Below, in pieces: positions 40,312 through 51,952 of a stretch of DNA of 64,000 bases. The stretch is from Pseudomonadota bacterium (GTDB taxonomy: Bacteria; Pseudomonadota; Gammaproteobacteria; Burkholderiales; Ferrovaceae), in the NCBI GenBank assembly GCA_021805725.1, contig JAJZEH010000045.1, positions 39,378 through 103,377 on the forward strand, written 5' to 3'. The notes beneath the pieces are model-generated. The model saw only the letters and a list, made by a program, of their open reading frames with translations, searched no databases and was not told the DNA's origin. Made by a program: the position numbers and the translations under genes. Each line of letters begins with the position of its first letter. Position 1 is the first letter of the stretch.

Positions 40312-40944
40312 ATGTACGATCTGGAAGAGCAGGAAAAAGTCGATGCCATCAAGGCCTGGTGGAAAGATTACGGCCAATGGGTGTGGATTGCCGTACTTGC
40401 CGTGGCCGTCGGTAACGCCGGTTATTGGGGTTGGCATTACTACCAGCGAAACCAGGCTGCCAAGGCGGGCATTCTGTTTGAAGCAGTGCGTGTGGCCGCC
40501 CGGCAGGGCGATGCCGTAAAAACGCTGCAGGCCGCAAAGGTGTTGCAGGAGGCCCAGCCGGACAGTGGGTTGGCCACGCGGGGGGCGCTGATCGCTGCCG
40601 CGGTGAACCACGCCAAGGCAGACAATGCGGCAACCCAGGCCGAACTGGGGTGGGTCATCGGCCATACCAGGGAAGCTGCGCTGGCCGATCTTGCGCGGTT
40701 GCGTCTGGCCGGACTGCTGGCCGATGACAAAAAGTACGAAGATGCGTTGCGCCTGCTCGACGCCAACCATGAATCAGACTTTGCAGGGCTCACGGCAGAT
40801 CTTCGCGGGGATATCCTGCTCGCCTTGAAACGCACGGACCAGGCACGCGAGGCATACAAAATGGCCGCCGAAAAGTCCCCGCCCGATGATGTGCTGCACC
40901 AGATTGCCCAGAGCAAGCTTGAAGCCTTGGGGGATCCAAAATGA
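40312..40944 (+). CDS. yfgM: YfgM-like membrane-anchored TPR protein
   Basis: Ancillary periplasmic chaperone linked to the Sec translocon in E. coli. The 210-residue protein begins YDLEEQEKVDAIKAWWKDYG, the family N-terminus. It has one membrane helix at about 24-45 (WVWIAVLAVAVGNAGYWGW) and then tetratricopeptide-like helices, including YEDALRLLDA and TDQAREAYKMA. Genomic position between hisS and bamB is the conserved one. Its stop overlaps the bamB start. Confidence 0.92.
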   Translation: MYDLEEQEKVDAIKAWWKDYGQWVWIAVLAVAVGNAGYWGWHYYQRNQAAKAGILFEAVRVAARQGDAVKTLQAAKVLQEAQPDSGLATRGALIAAAVNHAKADNAATQAELGWVIGHTREAALADLARLRLAGLLADDKKYEDALRLLDANHESDFAGLTADLRGDILLALKRTDQAREAYKMAAEKSPPDDVLHQIAQSKLEALGDPK

Positions 40945-42134
40945 GGATGACCATGAACGGTGTGGGTCGCGCGTTACGTCATTTTTGTGTCTTCCTGGGC
41001 ATCGGGGTGGTGCTGGCAGGTTGCGGTACGGAGTCGTTTCCCGTTACGCCGTTGCAGCCCCTGCACTCAGCCATGGCCATCAATGTTAAATGGAAGAAGG
41101 ATTTTAGTTCGACCGAGCGCTCGATCTGGTCACCCCTGCAATATTTAACGGCGGAAACCCAAGGGCTCATGACCCCGTTGCTTTATCGGGACACGCTATA
41201 CGTTGCCAATGAGGCGGGCGAACTGCGCGCGCTGGAGCCTCTCACCGGCAAGGAATTGTGGAACATCAAAACCAAGGAATTGTTTTCCGCAGGCATTGGT
41301 TCTGGTCAGGACATGCTGCTATTGGGCAACCGAAAGGGGGAAGCGCTGGCCTATGACTTGAAGGGCGGGTTTTTGTGGCGCTCACAATTATCCAGCGAAC
41401 TGATGGTGTCTCCACAGGCCGAGGAAGGCATCGTGGTTTCCCGTACCGCCGATGGGCACATCTACGGGCTCAATGCCTCGGATGGCAAGCGTCGCTGGAT
41501 GGTGATTCGCCCCATGCCGGTGTTGGTGCTGCGCGGCGTCGGCGGCATCACTCTGGGTCGCGGTGCCGCCATAATCGGGATGCCAGGCGGGAAATTGCTG
41601 GCATTGAATCTGACCAACGGCAATGTGGGTTGGGAGTCTTCGGTCTCGGTACCCAAGGGGTCCACCGAACTTGAGCGGGTCAATGACGTCGTGGGCAATC
41701 CGATCATGGGTTTTCGAGACGTTTGCAGCGCCACCTACCAGGGGAAAACAGCCTGCCTCGATGCCTCGTCAGGCCAGGTGCTCTGGTCAAGGGATATTCC
41801 TCCCGTCGGCGCGCTGGCAGCCGAAGGCAACAAACTGTTCCTGACGGATGAGAAGGGAAATGTGCTTGCCATCAACCGCACCAGTGGTACTGTGGCTTGG
41901 AAGGAAGAGTCCCTGCAAGGGCGCTATCTTGCGCCCCCTGCGGTTACCCAGGATTATGTGGTGGCGGGAGATATCGAAGGCATCGTGCATTTCCTGTCAC
42001 GCGCCGATGGGGCTGAAATCGGACGCAGTAAAACTGAAAACGTCCCCATCACCGAACCGCCTTTGGTGATTGGCGAAAACCTTGTTCTGGTGAGAAACCG
42101 GAATGGCAGGGTTTTTGCCCTGGGCCCCCAATGA
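40941..42134 (+). CDS. bamB: Outer-membrane assembly lipoprotein BamB
   Basis: Lipoprotein of the BAM complex that inserts beta-barrel proteins. The 397-residue precursor has a signal peptide with the lipobox VLAGC (Cys28). The rest is an eight-bladed beta-propeller with repeated PQQ-type motifs, such as [22 protein letters not shown] and [14 protein letters not shown]. Three nearby ATGs (40941, 40947, 40950) are possible starts. It precedes der as in most betaproteobacteria. Confidence 0.94.
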   Translation: MRMTMNGVGRALRHFCVFLGIGVVLAGCGTESFPVTPLQPLHSAMAINVKWKKDFSSTERSIWSPLQYLTAETQGLMTPLLYRDTLYVANEAGELRALEPLTGKELWNIKTKELFSAGIGSGQDMLLLGNRKGEALAYDLKGGFLWRSQLSSELMVSPQAEEGIVVSRTADGHIYGLNASDGKRRWMVIRPMPVLVLRGVGGITLGRGAAIIGMPGGKLLALNLTNGNVGWESSVSVPKGSTELERVNDVVGNPIMGFRDVCSATYQGKTACLDASSGQVLWSRDIPPVGALAAEGNKLFLTDEKGNVLAINRTSGTVAWKEESLQGRYLAPPAVTQDYVVAGDIEGIVHFLSRADGAEIGRSKTENVPITEPPLVIGENLVLVRNRNGRVFALGPQ

Positions 42135-42147
42135 TGGCGTCCTGACC

Positions 42148-43557
42148 ATGCTCCCAACAGTCGTTATCGTGGGCCGCCCCAACGTGGGCAAGTCCACCCT
42201 TTTCAATCGCCTGACCAAGTCCCGTGCGGCACTCGTTGCCGACTTGCCTGGATTGACTCGCGATCGCCACTATGGGCGTGCGCGCTTTGGTGAGCTGCAA
42301 TATCTGGTGATCGACACGGGTGGCTTCGAGCCCGTGATCCGCGAAGGAATCCAGGTGGAGATGGCACGCCAGACACTCCAGGCCATGGACGAGGCGGATC
42401 GCATCATTTTCCTGACCGATGGCCGTGCCGGTCTTGCACCGGGCGACCGTAGCATTGCAGAAGAACTCCGTCGGCGGGCCAAGCACGTAACGGTGGCCGT
42501 CAACAAGGTTGAAGGTATGCCCGGCGACCAGGTCACCGCCGAGTTTTACGAATTGGGCCTGGGAACGCCAATCCCCATCTCGTCAGCACATGGCGAAGGC
42601 ATATCGAGCCTGGTCGAGCAGGTGCTGGAGGGGTATTCTCCTGATCAGGAAGCAGCACCTCCGCGCGATGATACGATCCCCCGCATTGCCATCGTGGGCC
42701 GGCCCAACGTGGGGAAATCCACCCTGGTCAATCAGTTGCTGGGCGAAGAACGCATGATTGCCTTTGACCAGCCGGGCACCACGCGGGACAGCATTTATGT
42801 GGATTTTGAAAAGGGTGGAAAACGGTATACGCTGATCGATACTGCGGGGTTGCGACGACGTGGCAAGGTATTTGAAGCCGTCGAGAAGTTTTCGGTCATC
42901 AAGACCATGCAGGCCGTCGAAGATGCCAACGTGGTCGTTCTCACCCTGGATGCACAACAGGATATTTCCGACCAGGATGCCCACATTGCCGGGTATGTCC
43001 TGAATGCGGGAAGGGCTGTGGTTGTGGCCGTCAACAAATGGGACGGGCTTGAAACCTACCGCCGGGACACAGTCAAGAATGAATTGCTGCGCAGGCTGGG
43101 ATTTCTGGATTTTGCAAACTACCTGTTCATTTCGGCCCTGAATGGAAGTGGCGTCAAGGGGCTTTTGCCAGCGGTGGACGCGGCTTATGCAGCTGCCATG
43201 GCCAAGCTTTCCACGCCCAAGCTGACGCGCGTCCTGCAAGCTGCAGTGACCCAGCACCAGCCTCCCAAGGCGGGTCCCTTTCGTCCCAAATTGCGTTATG
43301 CGCATCAGGGGGGCCATAACCCACCCATCGTCGTGGTGCACGGATCGGCCATTGCGCACATTCCTGAATCCTATCGGCGCTACCTTGAAAATACGTTCCG
43401 AAACGCCTTCGAGCTCAAGGGCACGCCTTTGCGCGTGGAGTTCCGCCAGGGGCACAACCCGTTTGCGGACCGCAAACCCAAGCCACTGACCGAATCCGAG
43501 CAGAATCAGTTGCGACGCGCGCGCCGGCGTGGGCGCAAGCTGTTTGGAAAGCAGTAA
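42148..43557 (+). CDS. der: Ribosome-assembly GTPase Der (EngA)
   Basis: Essential tandem GTPase for 50S subunit maturation. The 469-residue protein has two G domains: the first with GRPNVGKS at about 9-16 and DLPGLTRDR, the second again with GRPNVGKS and [10 protein letters not shown] near 190-215. A C-terminal KH-like domain follows ([18 protein letters not shown]) with a basic tail. The ATG at 42148 lies 13 bases after bamB. An in-frame upstream codon at 42103 would overlap bamB and is not supported. Confidence 0.97.
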   Translation: MLPTVVIVGRPNVGKSTLFNRLTKSRAALVADLPGLTRDRHYGRARFGELQYLVIDTGGFEPVIREGIQVEMARQTLQAMDEADRIIFLTDGRAGLAPGDRSIAEELRRRAKHVTVAVNKVEGMPGDQVTAEFYELGLGTPIPISSAHGEGISSLVEQVLEGYSPDQEAAPPRDDTIPRIAIVGRPNVGKSTLVNQLLGEERMIAFDQPGTTRDSIYVDFEKGGKRYTLIDTAGLRRRGKVFEAVEKFSVIKTMQAVEDANVVVLTLDAQQDISDQDAHIAGYVLNAGRAVVVAVNKWDGLETYRRDTVKNELLRRLGFLDFANYLFISALNGSGVKGLLPAVDAAYAAAMAKLSTPKLTRVLQAAVTQHQPPKAGPFRPKLRYAHQGGHNPPIVVVHGSAIAHIPESYRRYLENTFRNAFELKGTPLRVEFRQGHNPFADRKPKPLTESEQNQLRRARRRGRKLFGKQ

Positions 43558-43568
43558 AAATCCCTTTA

Positions 43569-43598
43569 TTGGCAATTGTTTACGATAAGTAGTACAAT
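43569..43598 (+). promoter_or_regulatory. Candidate promoter for hfq
   Basis: TTGGCA at 43569-43574, an 18-base spacer and TACAAT at 43593-43598, in the 92-base gap between der and hfq. It would give a leader of about 45 bases ending in a TGGAG ribosome site. Confidence 0.55.
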
Positions 43599-43649
43599 TT
43601 CACGATGGGGCAATCATTTTTAAAACAAAGTCTTCTGGAGACAAGAATA

Positions 43650-43892
43650 ATGAGTACGAAAGGGCAACTCTTACAAGACCCGTTTCTCAACGCACTCCGT
43701 AAAGAACATATTCCCGTTTCAATCTACCTGGTTAACGGCATCAAACTGCAAGGGCAGGTGGAGTCCTTCGACCAATATGTCGTGCTGTTGAAAAACACCA
43801 CGACCCAGATGGTCTACAAGCACGCAATCTCCACCGTTGTTCCGGCGCGTTCTGTGTCCATGCCCACGACTGATTCCGTTTCCGAAAGCTGA
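43650..43892 (+). CDS. hfq: RNA chaperone Hfq
   Basis: Hexameric Sm-like protein that pairs small RNAs with mRNAs. The 80-residue chain starts [19 protein letters not shown]. It has the Sm1 motif ([25 protein letters not shown]) and the Sm2 motif [10 protein letters not shown]. The ATG at 43650 is preceded by TGGAG; the open frame goes back to 43605, but those residues are not part of Hfq. A short C-terminal tail is normal for this group. It heads the hfq-hflX-hflK-hflC series. Confidence 0.97.
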   Translation: MSTKGQLLQDPFLNALRKEHIPVSIYLVNGIKLQGQVESFDQYVVLLKNTTTQMVYKHAISTVVPARSVSMPTTDSVSES

Positions 43893-43899
43893 TGCTGCA

Positions 43900-45135
43900 A
43901 TGACGGATTCTGGCCCGTTGGTGGGCCGGGGTCGCAAGTCCCCACCCAGAAAGCCTGAAGCAGTCGGTGCTCTGGAAACCACAGAGCAGGTCGCCGGAGA
44001 TCCCCAGCGTGCCATTCTGGTCAGCCTTGATCTGGGTCGGGACCCCGACAGCGTGGACGAATTGGCGCTGTTGGCCCAGAGCGCCGGGTTGACCGTGGCT
44101 GCAACCGTACTGGGAAAGCGCCTTAAGCCAGATTCGAGTACCTTCGTGGGGAGCGGCAAGCTGCTTGAAGTGGCCGAGCGCGTGGCCGCAGAGCAGGCGG
44201 GCCTCGTCATCCTGAACCATGACATTTCCCCCGCACAGGAGCGCAATATGGCCCGCGTCCTGGGTTGCCGGGTCGTCGATCGCACCAGCCTGATCCTGGA
44301 TATTTTTGCGCAGCGCGCCCGCAGTCACGAAGGGTTGCTGCAAGTGGAGCTTGCTCAACTGGAACGGCTCTCCACGCGCCTCGTGCGAGGCTGGACGCAC
44401 CTGGAACGGCAAAAGGGCGGTATCGGCCTGCGCGGTCCAGGGGAAACGCAGCTGGAAACAGATCGTCGGCTGCTGGGCAAGCGGGTCAAGACCCTGAAGG
44501 AACGCCTTGCCAAGGTACGGCGCAGTCACCGCACGCAGCGATCGGCCCGCGGCCGGGCAGGGGTGCTGCAGGTCTCCCTGGTGGGCTACACCAATGCCGG
44601 CAAGTCCACCCTGTTCAATCGGCTCACTCACGCCAAAGCCTATACCGCGGACCAGCTATTCGCCACCCTCGATACCACCACCCGTAAACTCTACCTCGGG
44701 CCGGATGCAACGGTGGTTTTGTCGGACACGGTGGGATTCATCCGCCATTTGCCCCATACCCTGGTGGCCGCATTCAGGGCCACTCTCGACGAAACCCGGG
44801 ATGCCGATCTGCTGGTGCATGTGGTGGATAGTGCCGATCCCGATCGCGATGAGCAGATCGGGGCAGTCAACGCCGTGCTTGCAGAAATCGGCGCGGATCA
44901 GGTGCCGCAACTCCTGGTCTACAACAAAGTGGATCGTTTGCCGCTGGTTGGAGCCGGGATGGAGCGAGATGCCTATGGTACAATTTCAGCAGTTCGGGCA
45001 AGTGCGTTGACGGGTGCCGGGATGGAGTACATCCGGCAGGCATTTGCAGAAATGTGCCAATCCCAACGACAGCTAGCCGGGCAACCCAATGCTCCCATCG
45101 AGAGACAGACTGAATATCCCAATGGCACAGAATGA
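43900..45135 (+). CDS. hflX: Ribosome-splitting GTPase HflX
   Basis: GTPase that dissociates stalled ribosomes under stress. The 411-residue protein has the N-terminal HflX domain (VGSGKLLEVAERV, FNHD-like ILNHDISPAQERN). The GGIGLRGPGETQLETDRR segment follows, then a coiled coil, then the G domain with GYTNAGKSTLFN, DTVGFIRHLPH and YNKVDRL. Start at the ATG at 43900, 7 bases after hfq. Its end overlaps the hflK start by 14 bases. Confidence 0.96.
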   Translation: MTDSGPLVGRGRKSPPRKPEAVGALETTEQVAGDPQRAILVSLDLGRDPDSVDELALLAQSAGLTVAATVLGKRLKPDSSTFVGSGKLLEVAERVAAEQAGLVILNHDISPAQERNMARVLGCRVVDRTSLILDIFAQRARSHEGLLQVELAQLERLSTRLVRGWTHLERQKGGIGLRGPGETQLETDRRLLGKRVKTLKERLAKVRRSHRTQRSARGRAGVLQVSLVGYTNAGKSTLFNRLTHAKAYTADQLFATLDTTTRKLYLGPDATVVLSDTVGFIRHLPHTLVAAFRATLDETRDADLLVHVVDSADPDRDEQIGAVNAVLAEIGADQVPQLLVYNKVDRLPLVGAGMERDAYGTISAVRASALTGAGMEYIRQAFAEMCQSQRQLAGQPNAPIERQTEYPNGTE

Positions 45136-46405
45136 CCCCCAGTGGGGAAAGAGCAATAACGAAGGCCCGCCAGATCTCGACGAGATCTGGCGTCGTCTTG
45201 TTCAAAAGCTGAAGTCCAGGGGGGCACCCGGCCAGGCGCCCCCGCGCAGCCCTGGGGCGACCCCCCCGGGACCTGGGGGGGGCAGCAGTCGAGCAGGCTT
45301 GCCGGGTGGAAAAAACGCCCTGATGGCCCTGCTGGCGGGCCTCGTGGTGGTTTGGCTGCTGTCCGGTTTTTACATTGTCGACGCCGGGCGTATCGGCGTG
45401 ATCCTGCGCTTTGGCAAATTCCAGGAAACCACGGCACCAGGCCCCCATTGGCATTTGCCTTATCCCATTGAGACCCAGGCTACGGGTAGCCCGCTCAACG
45501 TGGCGCAGGTGCGTACCGTGGAGTTGGGCTATCGCACCAATCTCAAGTCCAAGGTCCTACACGAATCCCTCATGCTGACCGATGACGAAAACATCATCGA
45601 CAATCAATTCGCCATCCAGTACACGATCAAGGATCCGCAGGCTTTTCTGTTCAACAACCGCGATCCCGATGAGGCCGTCATGCAGGTGGCAGAAACGGCG
45701 ATTCGCGAGGTGGTGGGGCGCAATAAAATGGATTTTGTGCTGTACGAGGGACGAACCCAGATTGCGGATGAGTCGGCCAGGTTGATGCAGGAAATCCTGG
45801 ATCGCTATCAGACGGGCATTGCCATCAGCAAGGTCAACATGCAGAACGCACAACCCCCCGAACAGGTTCAAGCAGCCTTTGACGACGCCGTCAAGGCGGG
45901 GCAGGACAGGGAGCGCCAGACCAACGAGGGGCAGGCATACGCCAATGACATTGTGCCCCGCGCCAAGGGAACGGCCTCCCGTTTGCTGGAAGAAGCCAAG
46001 GCTTATGCCCAGCGCGTGGTGATTCGCGCAGAAGGCGATGCCAGCCGCTTCAAGCAAGTGCTGGTGGAATACGCCAAAGCCCCCGAGGTGACGCGTCAGC
46101 GTTTGTACCAGGACATGATGCAGCAGGTGTTGGCTAATACCACCAAGGTGGTGGCAGACCAGAAATCGGGAACCAGCCTGTTGTACCTGCCACTCGACAA
46201 GCTGATTCAGGCCAGCAGCGCCTCTGTGGATGGCGCAACCGATTCGGCGGCGGCAACACCGCGCGCGGGCAATGCGCCTGTCGTAACGCCGGCGCTGCCC
46301 CCTGTGAGCAGTACGTCACCAACCTCACCGCCCCAGGTGGATGCAGTGCAGGAGGGGCGTTCCCGCGATGCCTTCCGCACTCGTGACAGGGAGCCACGGC
46401 CATGA
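45122..46405 (+). CDS. hflK: FtsH protease modulator HflK
   Basis: SPFH-family membrane protein that forms a large cage with HflC around FtsH. The 427-residue chain has the conserved N-terminal GPPDLDEIWRRL, a Pro/Gly-rich stretch, a single membrane helix (about 75-97, LMALLAGLVVVWLLSG) and the band-7 domain. A long coiled-coil region near 250-330 and a variable Ser/Thr/Pro tail follow. The codons for DLDEIW form a 25-base near-perfect palindrome (see separate entry). Its stop overlaps the hflC start. Confidence 0.96.
   Translation: MAQNDPQWGKSNNEGPPDLDEIWRRLVQKLKSRGAPGQAPPRSPGATPPGPGGGSSRAGLPGGKNALMALLAGLVVVWLLSGFYIVDAGRIGVILRFGKFQETTAPGPHWHLPYPIETQATGSPLNVAQVRTVELGYRTNLKSKVLHESLMLTDDENIIDNQFAIQYTIKDPQAFLFNNRDPDEAVMQVAETAIREVVGRNKMDFVLYEGRTQIADESARLMQEILDRYQTGIAISKVNMQNAQPPEQVQAAFDDAVKAGQDRERQTNEGQAYANDIVPRAKGTASRLLEEAKAYAQRVVIRAEGDASRFKQVLVEYAKAPEVTRQRLYQDMMQQVLANTTKVVADQKSGTSLLYLPLDKLIQASSASVDGATDSAAATPRAGNAPVVTPALPPVSSTSPTSPPQVDAVQEGRSRDAFRTRDREPRP
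45168..45192. repeat. 25-bp near-perfect palindrome inside the 5' end of hflK
   Basis: Two exact 12-base arms (45168-45179 and 45181-45192, core AGATCTCG/CGAGATCT) flank a single A. As RNA it could fold into an 11-bp stem with a 3-base loop, 46 bases after the hflK start. It lies in the codons for the conserved DLDEIW motif. As DNA it would make an ideal dyad site. Confidence 0.8.
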
Positions 46406-47286
46406 TGAAGGATGTGGGTGCCTACCTGATCGGCTTTATCATCGTTGCGTTGCTGGCCATGTTCAGCTTGTACACGGTCAACCAGACCCAGCAGGCCCTG
46501 GTATTCCAACTGGGTGAAGTGGTTGCCGTGCGCACTGCGCCGGGACTCTATTTCAAGATTCCCCTGATACAGAATGTCAGATTCTTTGACATCCGCATTC
46601 AGACCCTCGACAACAAGGATCCCGAACGATTCATCACGTCCGAAAAAAAGCCGTTGCTGGTGGATTATTTTGTCAAGTGGAAGATCGCCGACGTCAAACA
46701 GTTCTATGTCAGTGTCGGTGGGGACGAGAGGCGTGCCCAGGTGCGCTTGAGCCAGACCGTTAACGGCGATTTGCGTTCGGAGTTTGCGCAGCGCACGGTG
46801 CACGAGGCAGTATCGGGCGAAAGGGCCAATATCATTGAAGCCATGCGGGCCCGTGCCGATCATGATGCACGACAGATTGGAATCCAGGTTCTCGATGTCA
46901 GAATCCGCCGCGTCGAGCTCACCCCCGAGGTGAGCGAGTCGGTCTACCGTCGCATGGAGGCTGAACGCAAGCGCGTGGCAAACGAATTGCGTTCCACGGG
47001 TGCCGGTGAAGCAGAAAAAATCAGGGCTGATGCCGAGCGTCAGCGTGAAGTCATCCTGGCGGAAGCGTTCCGCGAAGCGCAAAGTATCAAGGGTTCTGGT
47101 GATGCCAAAGCCTCCGCTATCTACGCCGAAGCCTATGGCCGCAATCCCGAGTTCTATGCCTTCTATCGCAGTCTGGAAACCTACCAGCAGGGGTTGAAAG
47201 GGAAGGGGGATGTGCTGGTGCTCGACCCTTCGTCCGAGTTCTTTAGGTATTTCAAGAACACGCCGGGCGCCTCCGGTAAAAAGTGA
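46402..47286 (+). CDS. hflC: FtsH protease modulator HflC
   Basis: Partner of HflK in the inner-membrane SPFH complex facing the periplasm. The 294-residue protein has an N-terminal helix (about 9-28), the band-7 domain (VVAVRTAPGLYFKIPLIQNV, FITSEKKPLLVDYFVKWKI) and a coiled-coil C-terminal half (EAEKIRADAERQREVILAEA). YGRNPEFYAFYRSLETYQ near the end is characteristic. Two adjacent ATGs are possible starts at the overlap with hflK. Confidence 0.96.
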   Translation: MMKDVGAYLIGFIIVALLAMFSLYTVNQTQQALVFQLGEVVAVRTAPGLYFKIPLIQNVRFFDIRIQTLDNKDPERFITSEKKPLLVDYFVKWKIADVKQFYVSVGGDERRAQVRLSQTVNGDLRSEFAQRTVHEAVSGERANIIEAMRARADHDARQIGIQVLDVRIRRVELTPEVSESVYRRMEAERKRVANELRSTGAGEAEKIRADAERQREVILAEAFREAQSIKGSGDAKASAIYAEAYGRNPEFYAFYRSLETYQQGLKGKGDVLVLDPSSEFFRYFKNTPGASGKK

Positions 47287-47473
47287 ATCTTTCCATGCAG
47301 TCTTTGTTAACCGCACTGGCGTTGGTGCTCGTTCTGGAAGGCTTGATGCCCTTCATTGCACCCGCCCGCTGGCGTGAAACCATTACGCGGATTGGTCAGT
47401 TCAGCGATGGCCAAATCCGCTTTCTGGGATTGGGCGCCATCCTGTTGGGCGTCATTTTGATGCAGGTGACACG

Positions 47474-47477
<4 letters not shown>
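47283..47477 (+). CDS. DUF2065 small membrane protein (YjeT-like)
   Basis: A 64-residue protein with two membrane helices (about 8-26 and 44-61) around PARWRETITRIGQFSDGQIR, the DUF2065 signature. Function unknown. It commonly lies between hflC and hisZ or purA in proteobacteria, as here. The GTG at 47283 overlaps the hflC stop; the ATG at 47295 is an alternative that would shorten it by four residues. Its stop overlaps the hisZ start (ATGA). Confidence 0.85.
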
Positions 47478-49793
<2,316 letters not shown>

Positions 49794-49852
49794 GCATCCC
49801 GCCTCTTCCCCGCACTTAGCCCCTTCCCCATAGCAGTTCATTGACGCGTTCT

Positions 49853-49892
49853 CGCGCACGATGCCCCCTGGGCGCATCGTGCGCGTTTTTTC
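49853..49892 (+). terminator. Rho-independent terminator after purA
   Basis: A 12-bp perfect stem (49853-49864 with 49874-49885, CGCGCACGATGC paired to its complement) closes a 9-base loop. It is followed immediately by TTTTTT at 49886-49891. This is the best intrinsic terminator in the window. Confidence 0.92.
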
Positions 49893-49933
49893 GTGTGCGC
49901 CCGCTTATTTTTCTTCACAAATTGAAAGATTTC

Positions 49934-49961
49934 TTGACGCATTGCTGCAACGGGTTATAAT
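49934..49961 (+). promoter_or_regulatory. Strong sigma-70-type promoter for the redox operon
   Basis: TTGACG at 49934-49939 and a perfect TATAAT at 49956-49961 with a 16-base spacer. Transcription would start near 49968, leaving a leader of about 75 bases before the TlpA-like gene. No operator-like repeat is obvious in it. Confidence 0.75.
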
Positions 49962-50042
49962 GGGAAAAAATCCCATAAAAACCCGCTGAAGCGATTACCC
50001 AGCCCCGCAATGTGGCTCTGGGCGCTCAAGGAAAATCAAAAA

Positions 50043-50549
50043 ATGAAAAAAATATCATTATTTATCATGGCGATAGCATTTAATTTGGGGCTGCTTGCAC
50101 CGCTGGATGTGAGCGCGGCAGGAATAGCCGGGCCAGCGCCTGTATTTGAACTGGCCGGTATGGACGGCACCGTCAATCTGGCTCGGTACCATGGCAAGTT
50201 GGTCTATCTGGATTTCTGGGCTTCCTGGTGCGGACCTTGCAAGCAGTCCTTTCCCTGGATGAACGAGATGCAGGCGAAATACGGAAAGCAGGGGCTCCAG
50301 GTGATCGGTGTCAACCTTGACATGAAATCGGAGGATGGCCGCCGATTCCTTGCAGACACACCCGCGCAGTTCATTGTGGCCTTTGATCCCACGGGCGATA
50401 CCCCCCGAAAGTATCAGGTCAAGGGCATGCCCACCAGCGTGCTCATCGGCCGCGACGGCAAAATCATTTCGGAGCACATGGGCTTCAACCACAGGGATCG
50501 CGACGCGCTTGAGCGCACGATCGTCTCTGCCCTGGAGCAGCGCAATTGA
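50043..50549 (+). CDS. TlpA-like periplasmic thioredoxin
   Basis: An exported thiol:disulfide oxidoreductase. The 168-residue precursor starts MKKISLFIMAIAFNLGLL, a signal peptide with cleavage near VSAA. The thioredoxin fold carries the active site WCGPC (Cys63 and Cys66), preceded by LVYLDFWAS, and the cis-Pro motif KGMPTSVLI. The ATG at 50043 is preferred over an in-frame upstream GTG/ATG at 50010. It is the first gene after the promoter, its stop overlaps the DUF4266 start (TTGA), and DsbD three genes on could reduce it. Confidence 0.9.
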   Translation: MKKISLFIMAIAFNLGLLAPLDVSAAGIAGPAPVFELAGMDGTVNLARYHGKLVYLDFWASWCGPCKQSFPWMNEMQAKYGKQGLQVIGVNLDMKSEDGRRFLADTPAQFIVAFDPTGDTPRKYQVKGMPTSVLIGRDGKIISEHMGFNHRDRDALERTIVSALEQRN

Positions 50550-50785
50550 GTGCCCGCTGCACCCTTGCCTTTCCAGGTGGGCTGATATTTGCGCTTTTGA
50601 CCCTGCTCTCTGGATGCGCTTCAACCACTCCGGTGCAACCCTGGGAAAAGGGGAATTTGGCGCGCCCTGAAATGATGTTTGGGCAGGATCCCCTCGATAC
50701 GGCCTTTACCGAACACATTTATTCGAGCAAGGAGGGTGCCTCTGGCGGCGCTGGCGTAGGCGGTGGAGGTTGTGGATGCAATTGA
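50546..50785 (+). CDS. DUF4266 small lipoprotein
   Basis: A 79-residue lipoprotein of the DUF4266 family; function not established. The signal peptide ends in the lipobox LLSGC (Cys24). The mature part is only 56 residues: QPWEKGNLARPEM, then DPLDTAFTEHIYSSKEG and a Gly-rich tail ending GVGGGGCGCN with Cys76 and Cys78. The start is a TTG overlapping the TlpA stop; a GTG at 50550 is in another frame. Genes of this family are typically found beside DUF3570 barrels and ApbE, as here. The terminal Cys-Gly-Cys could bind metal, form a disulfide handled by TlpA, or carry a modification. Confidence 0.85.
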   Translation: MSARCTLAFPGGLIFALLTLLSGCASTTPVQPWEKGNLARPEMMFGQDPLDTAFTEHIYSSKEGASGGAGVGGGGCGCN

Positions 50786-51951
50786 GGAAATTGAAGCAGG
50801 TGCGCCTTCTCTCAAAGCCTGCCAGGGTGCAAACGAACAATGCCACAGGTCCGGCGATATTGCTCGCTGCAATGAGCCTGATGTCCCTAAAGTCCGCCGT
50901 GGCGGAGATCGCTCCTGATCGCGGTCTCATGAGCCTGCGCTACCTCGACTATCAAGATAGCCAGCCAGGTGAAAACAGGATTCATGTGGGCGCCACCTCG
51001 GCCATGGTCATGGTGCCTCTGGCGGGTGAATGGGCAGTGACGGGTACCTATACCACGGACTCCATCTCGGGCGCTTCACCGCGTTATTACACCTATGACA
51101 GCAACGGCAGGTTTCCCAAGATGCATGATTTGCGTCGTGCCGAGGACGTCTCGCTGACGCGGTATTTTTCGCAAGGTACGGCCACCGTGGGCGCTTCGTA
51201 TTCCAAGGAATCGGATTACATTTCCCAAGGGTTGTCTGCACAGGGCACGCTTTCCACCGAGGACAAGAATACCACCTTCAATTTTGGAACGGCCGTCTCC
51301 AATGACGAAATCAATCCGGTCAACAAGATCGTGATCGGTGAACGCAAGCATGTTCTGGAAGTGATCGCAGGCATGACCCAGATTTTCACACCCCAGGACG
51401 TTGCCCAGTTCGATCTGGGGCACTCCATGGGCGAAGGGTACTTTTCTGATCCCTACAAGATCTTCGATAATCGCCCCAGGTCACGCATCCATACCACCGC
51501 CCTGCTACGCTGGAACCATTATTTCTATGCCACGGAGGGCACGGGGCATCTGTCCTACCGGTATTACAGCGACACCTACGACATCCGCGCGCATACCCTG
51601 GACGCAGCCTACGATCAGCCCACCTCCTCGGGATGGACGCTGACCCCCGAGGTCCGGCTCTACTCGCAGTCGGCGGCATGGTTCTACCTCGAGCCCGATC
51701 CCGCGGCGCGACCCTACCCAACGTTTCCAAGCTATGGCACGACTTATTATTCGCTGGATCAGCGCCTGTCTTCCTTTGGAGCCATCACGCTAGGCCTGAG
51801 GGTCTCCAAAAAAATCGGCTCTGATTGGCTGGCTGACATCAAGTACGAGCAGTACGAACAGCGCAATAACTGGAGCGTGATGGGCAATAGCGTCCCGCTC
51901 GACCCATTCCGGGCACGCAGCATTCAATTTGGATTGTCTTGCCTGTTCTAG
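50776..51951 (+). CDS. DUF3570 outer-membrane beta-barrel protein
   Basis: A 391-residue protein with an N-terminal export signal that is unusually long in its polar part (hydrophobic core about 28-42, LLAAMSLMSL, cleavage near AVA). The mature chain is rich in alternating aromatic strands (YYTYDSNGR, ALLRWNHYFYATEGTGHLSYRY, LTPEVRLYSQSAAWFYL) and ends FGLSCLF, with a barrel-type C-terminal Phe. These features and the ISGASPRYYTYD motif fit the DUF3570 family. The ATG at 50776 has GGAGG at an ideal distance and overlaps the DUF4266 gene by 10 bases. Likely role: the outer-membrane component of this redox operon. Confidence 0.85.
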   Translation: MQLRKLKQVRLLSKPARVQTNNATGPAILLAAMSLMSLKSAVAEIAPDRGLMSLRYLDYQDSQPGENRIHVGATSAMVMVPLAGEWAVTGTYTTDSISGASPRYYTYDSNGRFPKMHDLRRAEDVSLTRYFSQGTATVGASYSKESDYISQGLSAQGTLSTEDKNTTFNFGTAVSNDEINPVNKIVIGERKHVLEVIAGMTQIFTPQDVAQFDLGHSMGEGYFSDPYKIFDNRPRSRIHTTALLRWNHYFYATEGTGHLSYRYYSDTYDIRAHTLDAAYDQPTSSGWTLTPEVRLYSQSAAWFYLEPDPAARPYPTFPSYGTTYYSLDQRLSSFGAITLGLRVSKKIGSDWLADIKYEQYEQRNNWSVMGNSVPLDPFRARSIQFGLSCLF

Positions 51952-51952
51952 G

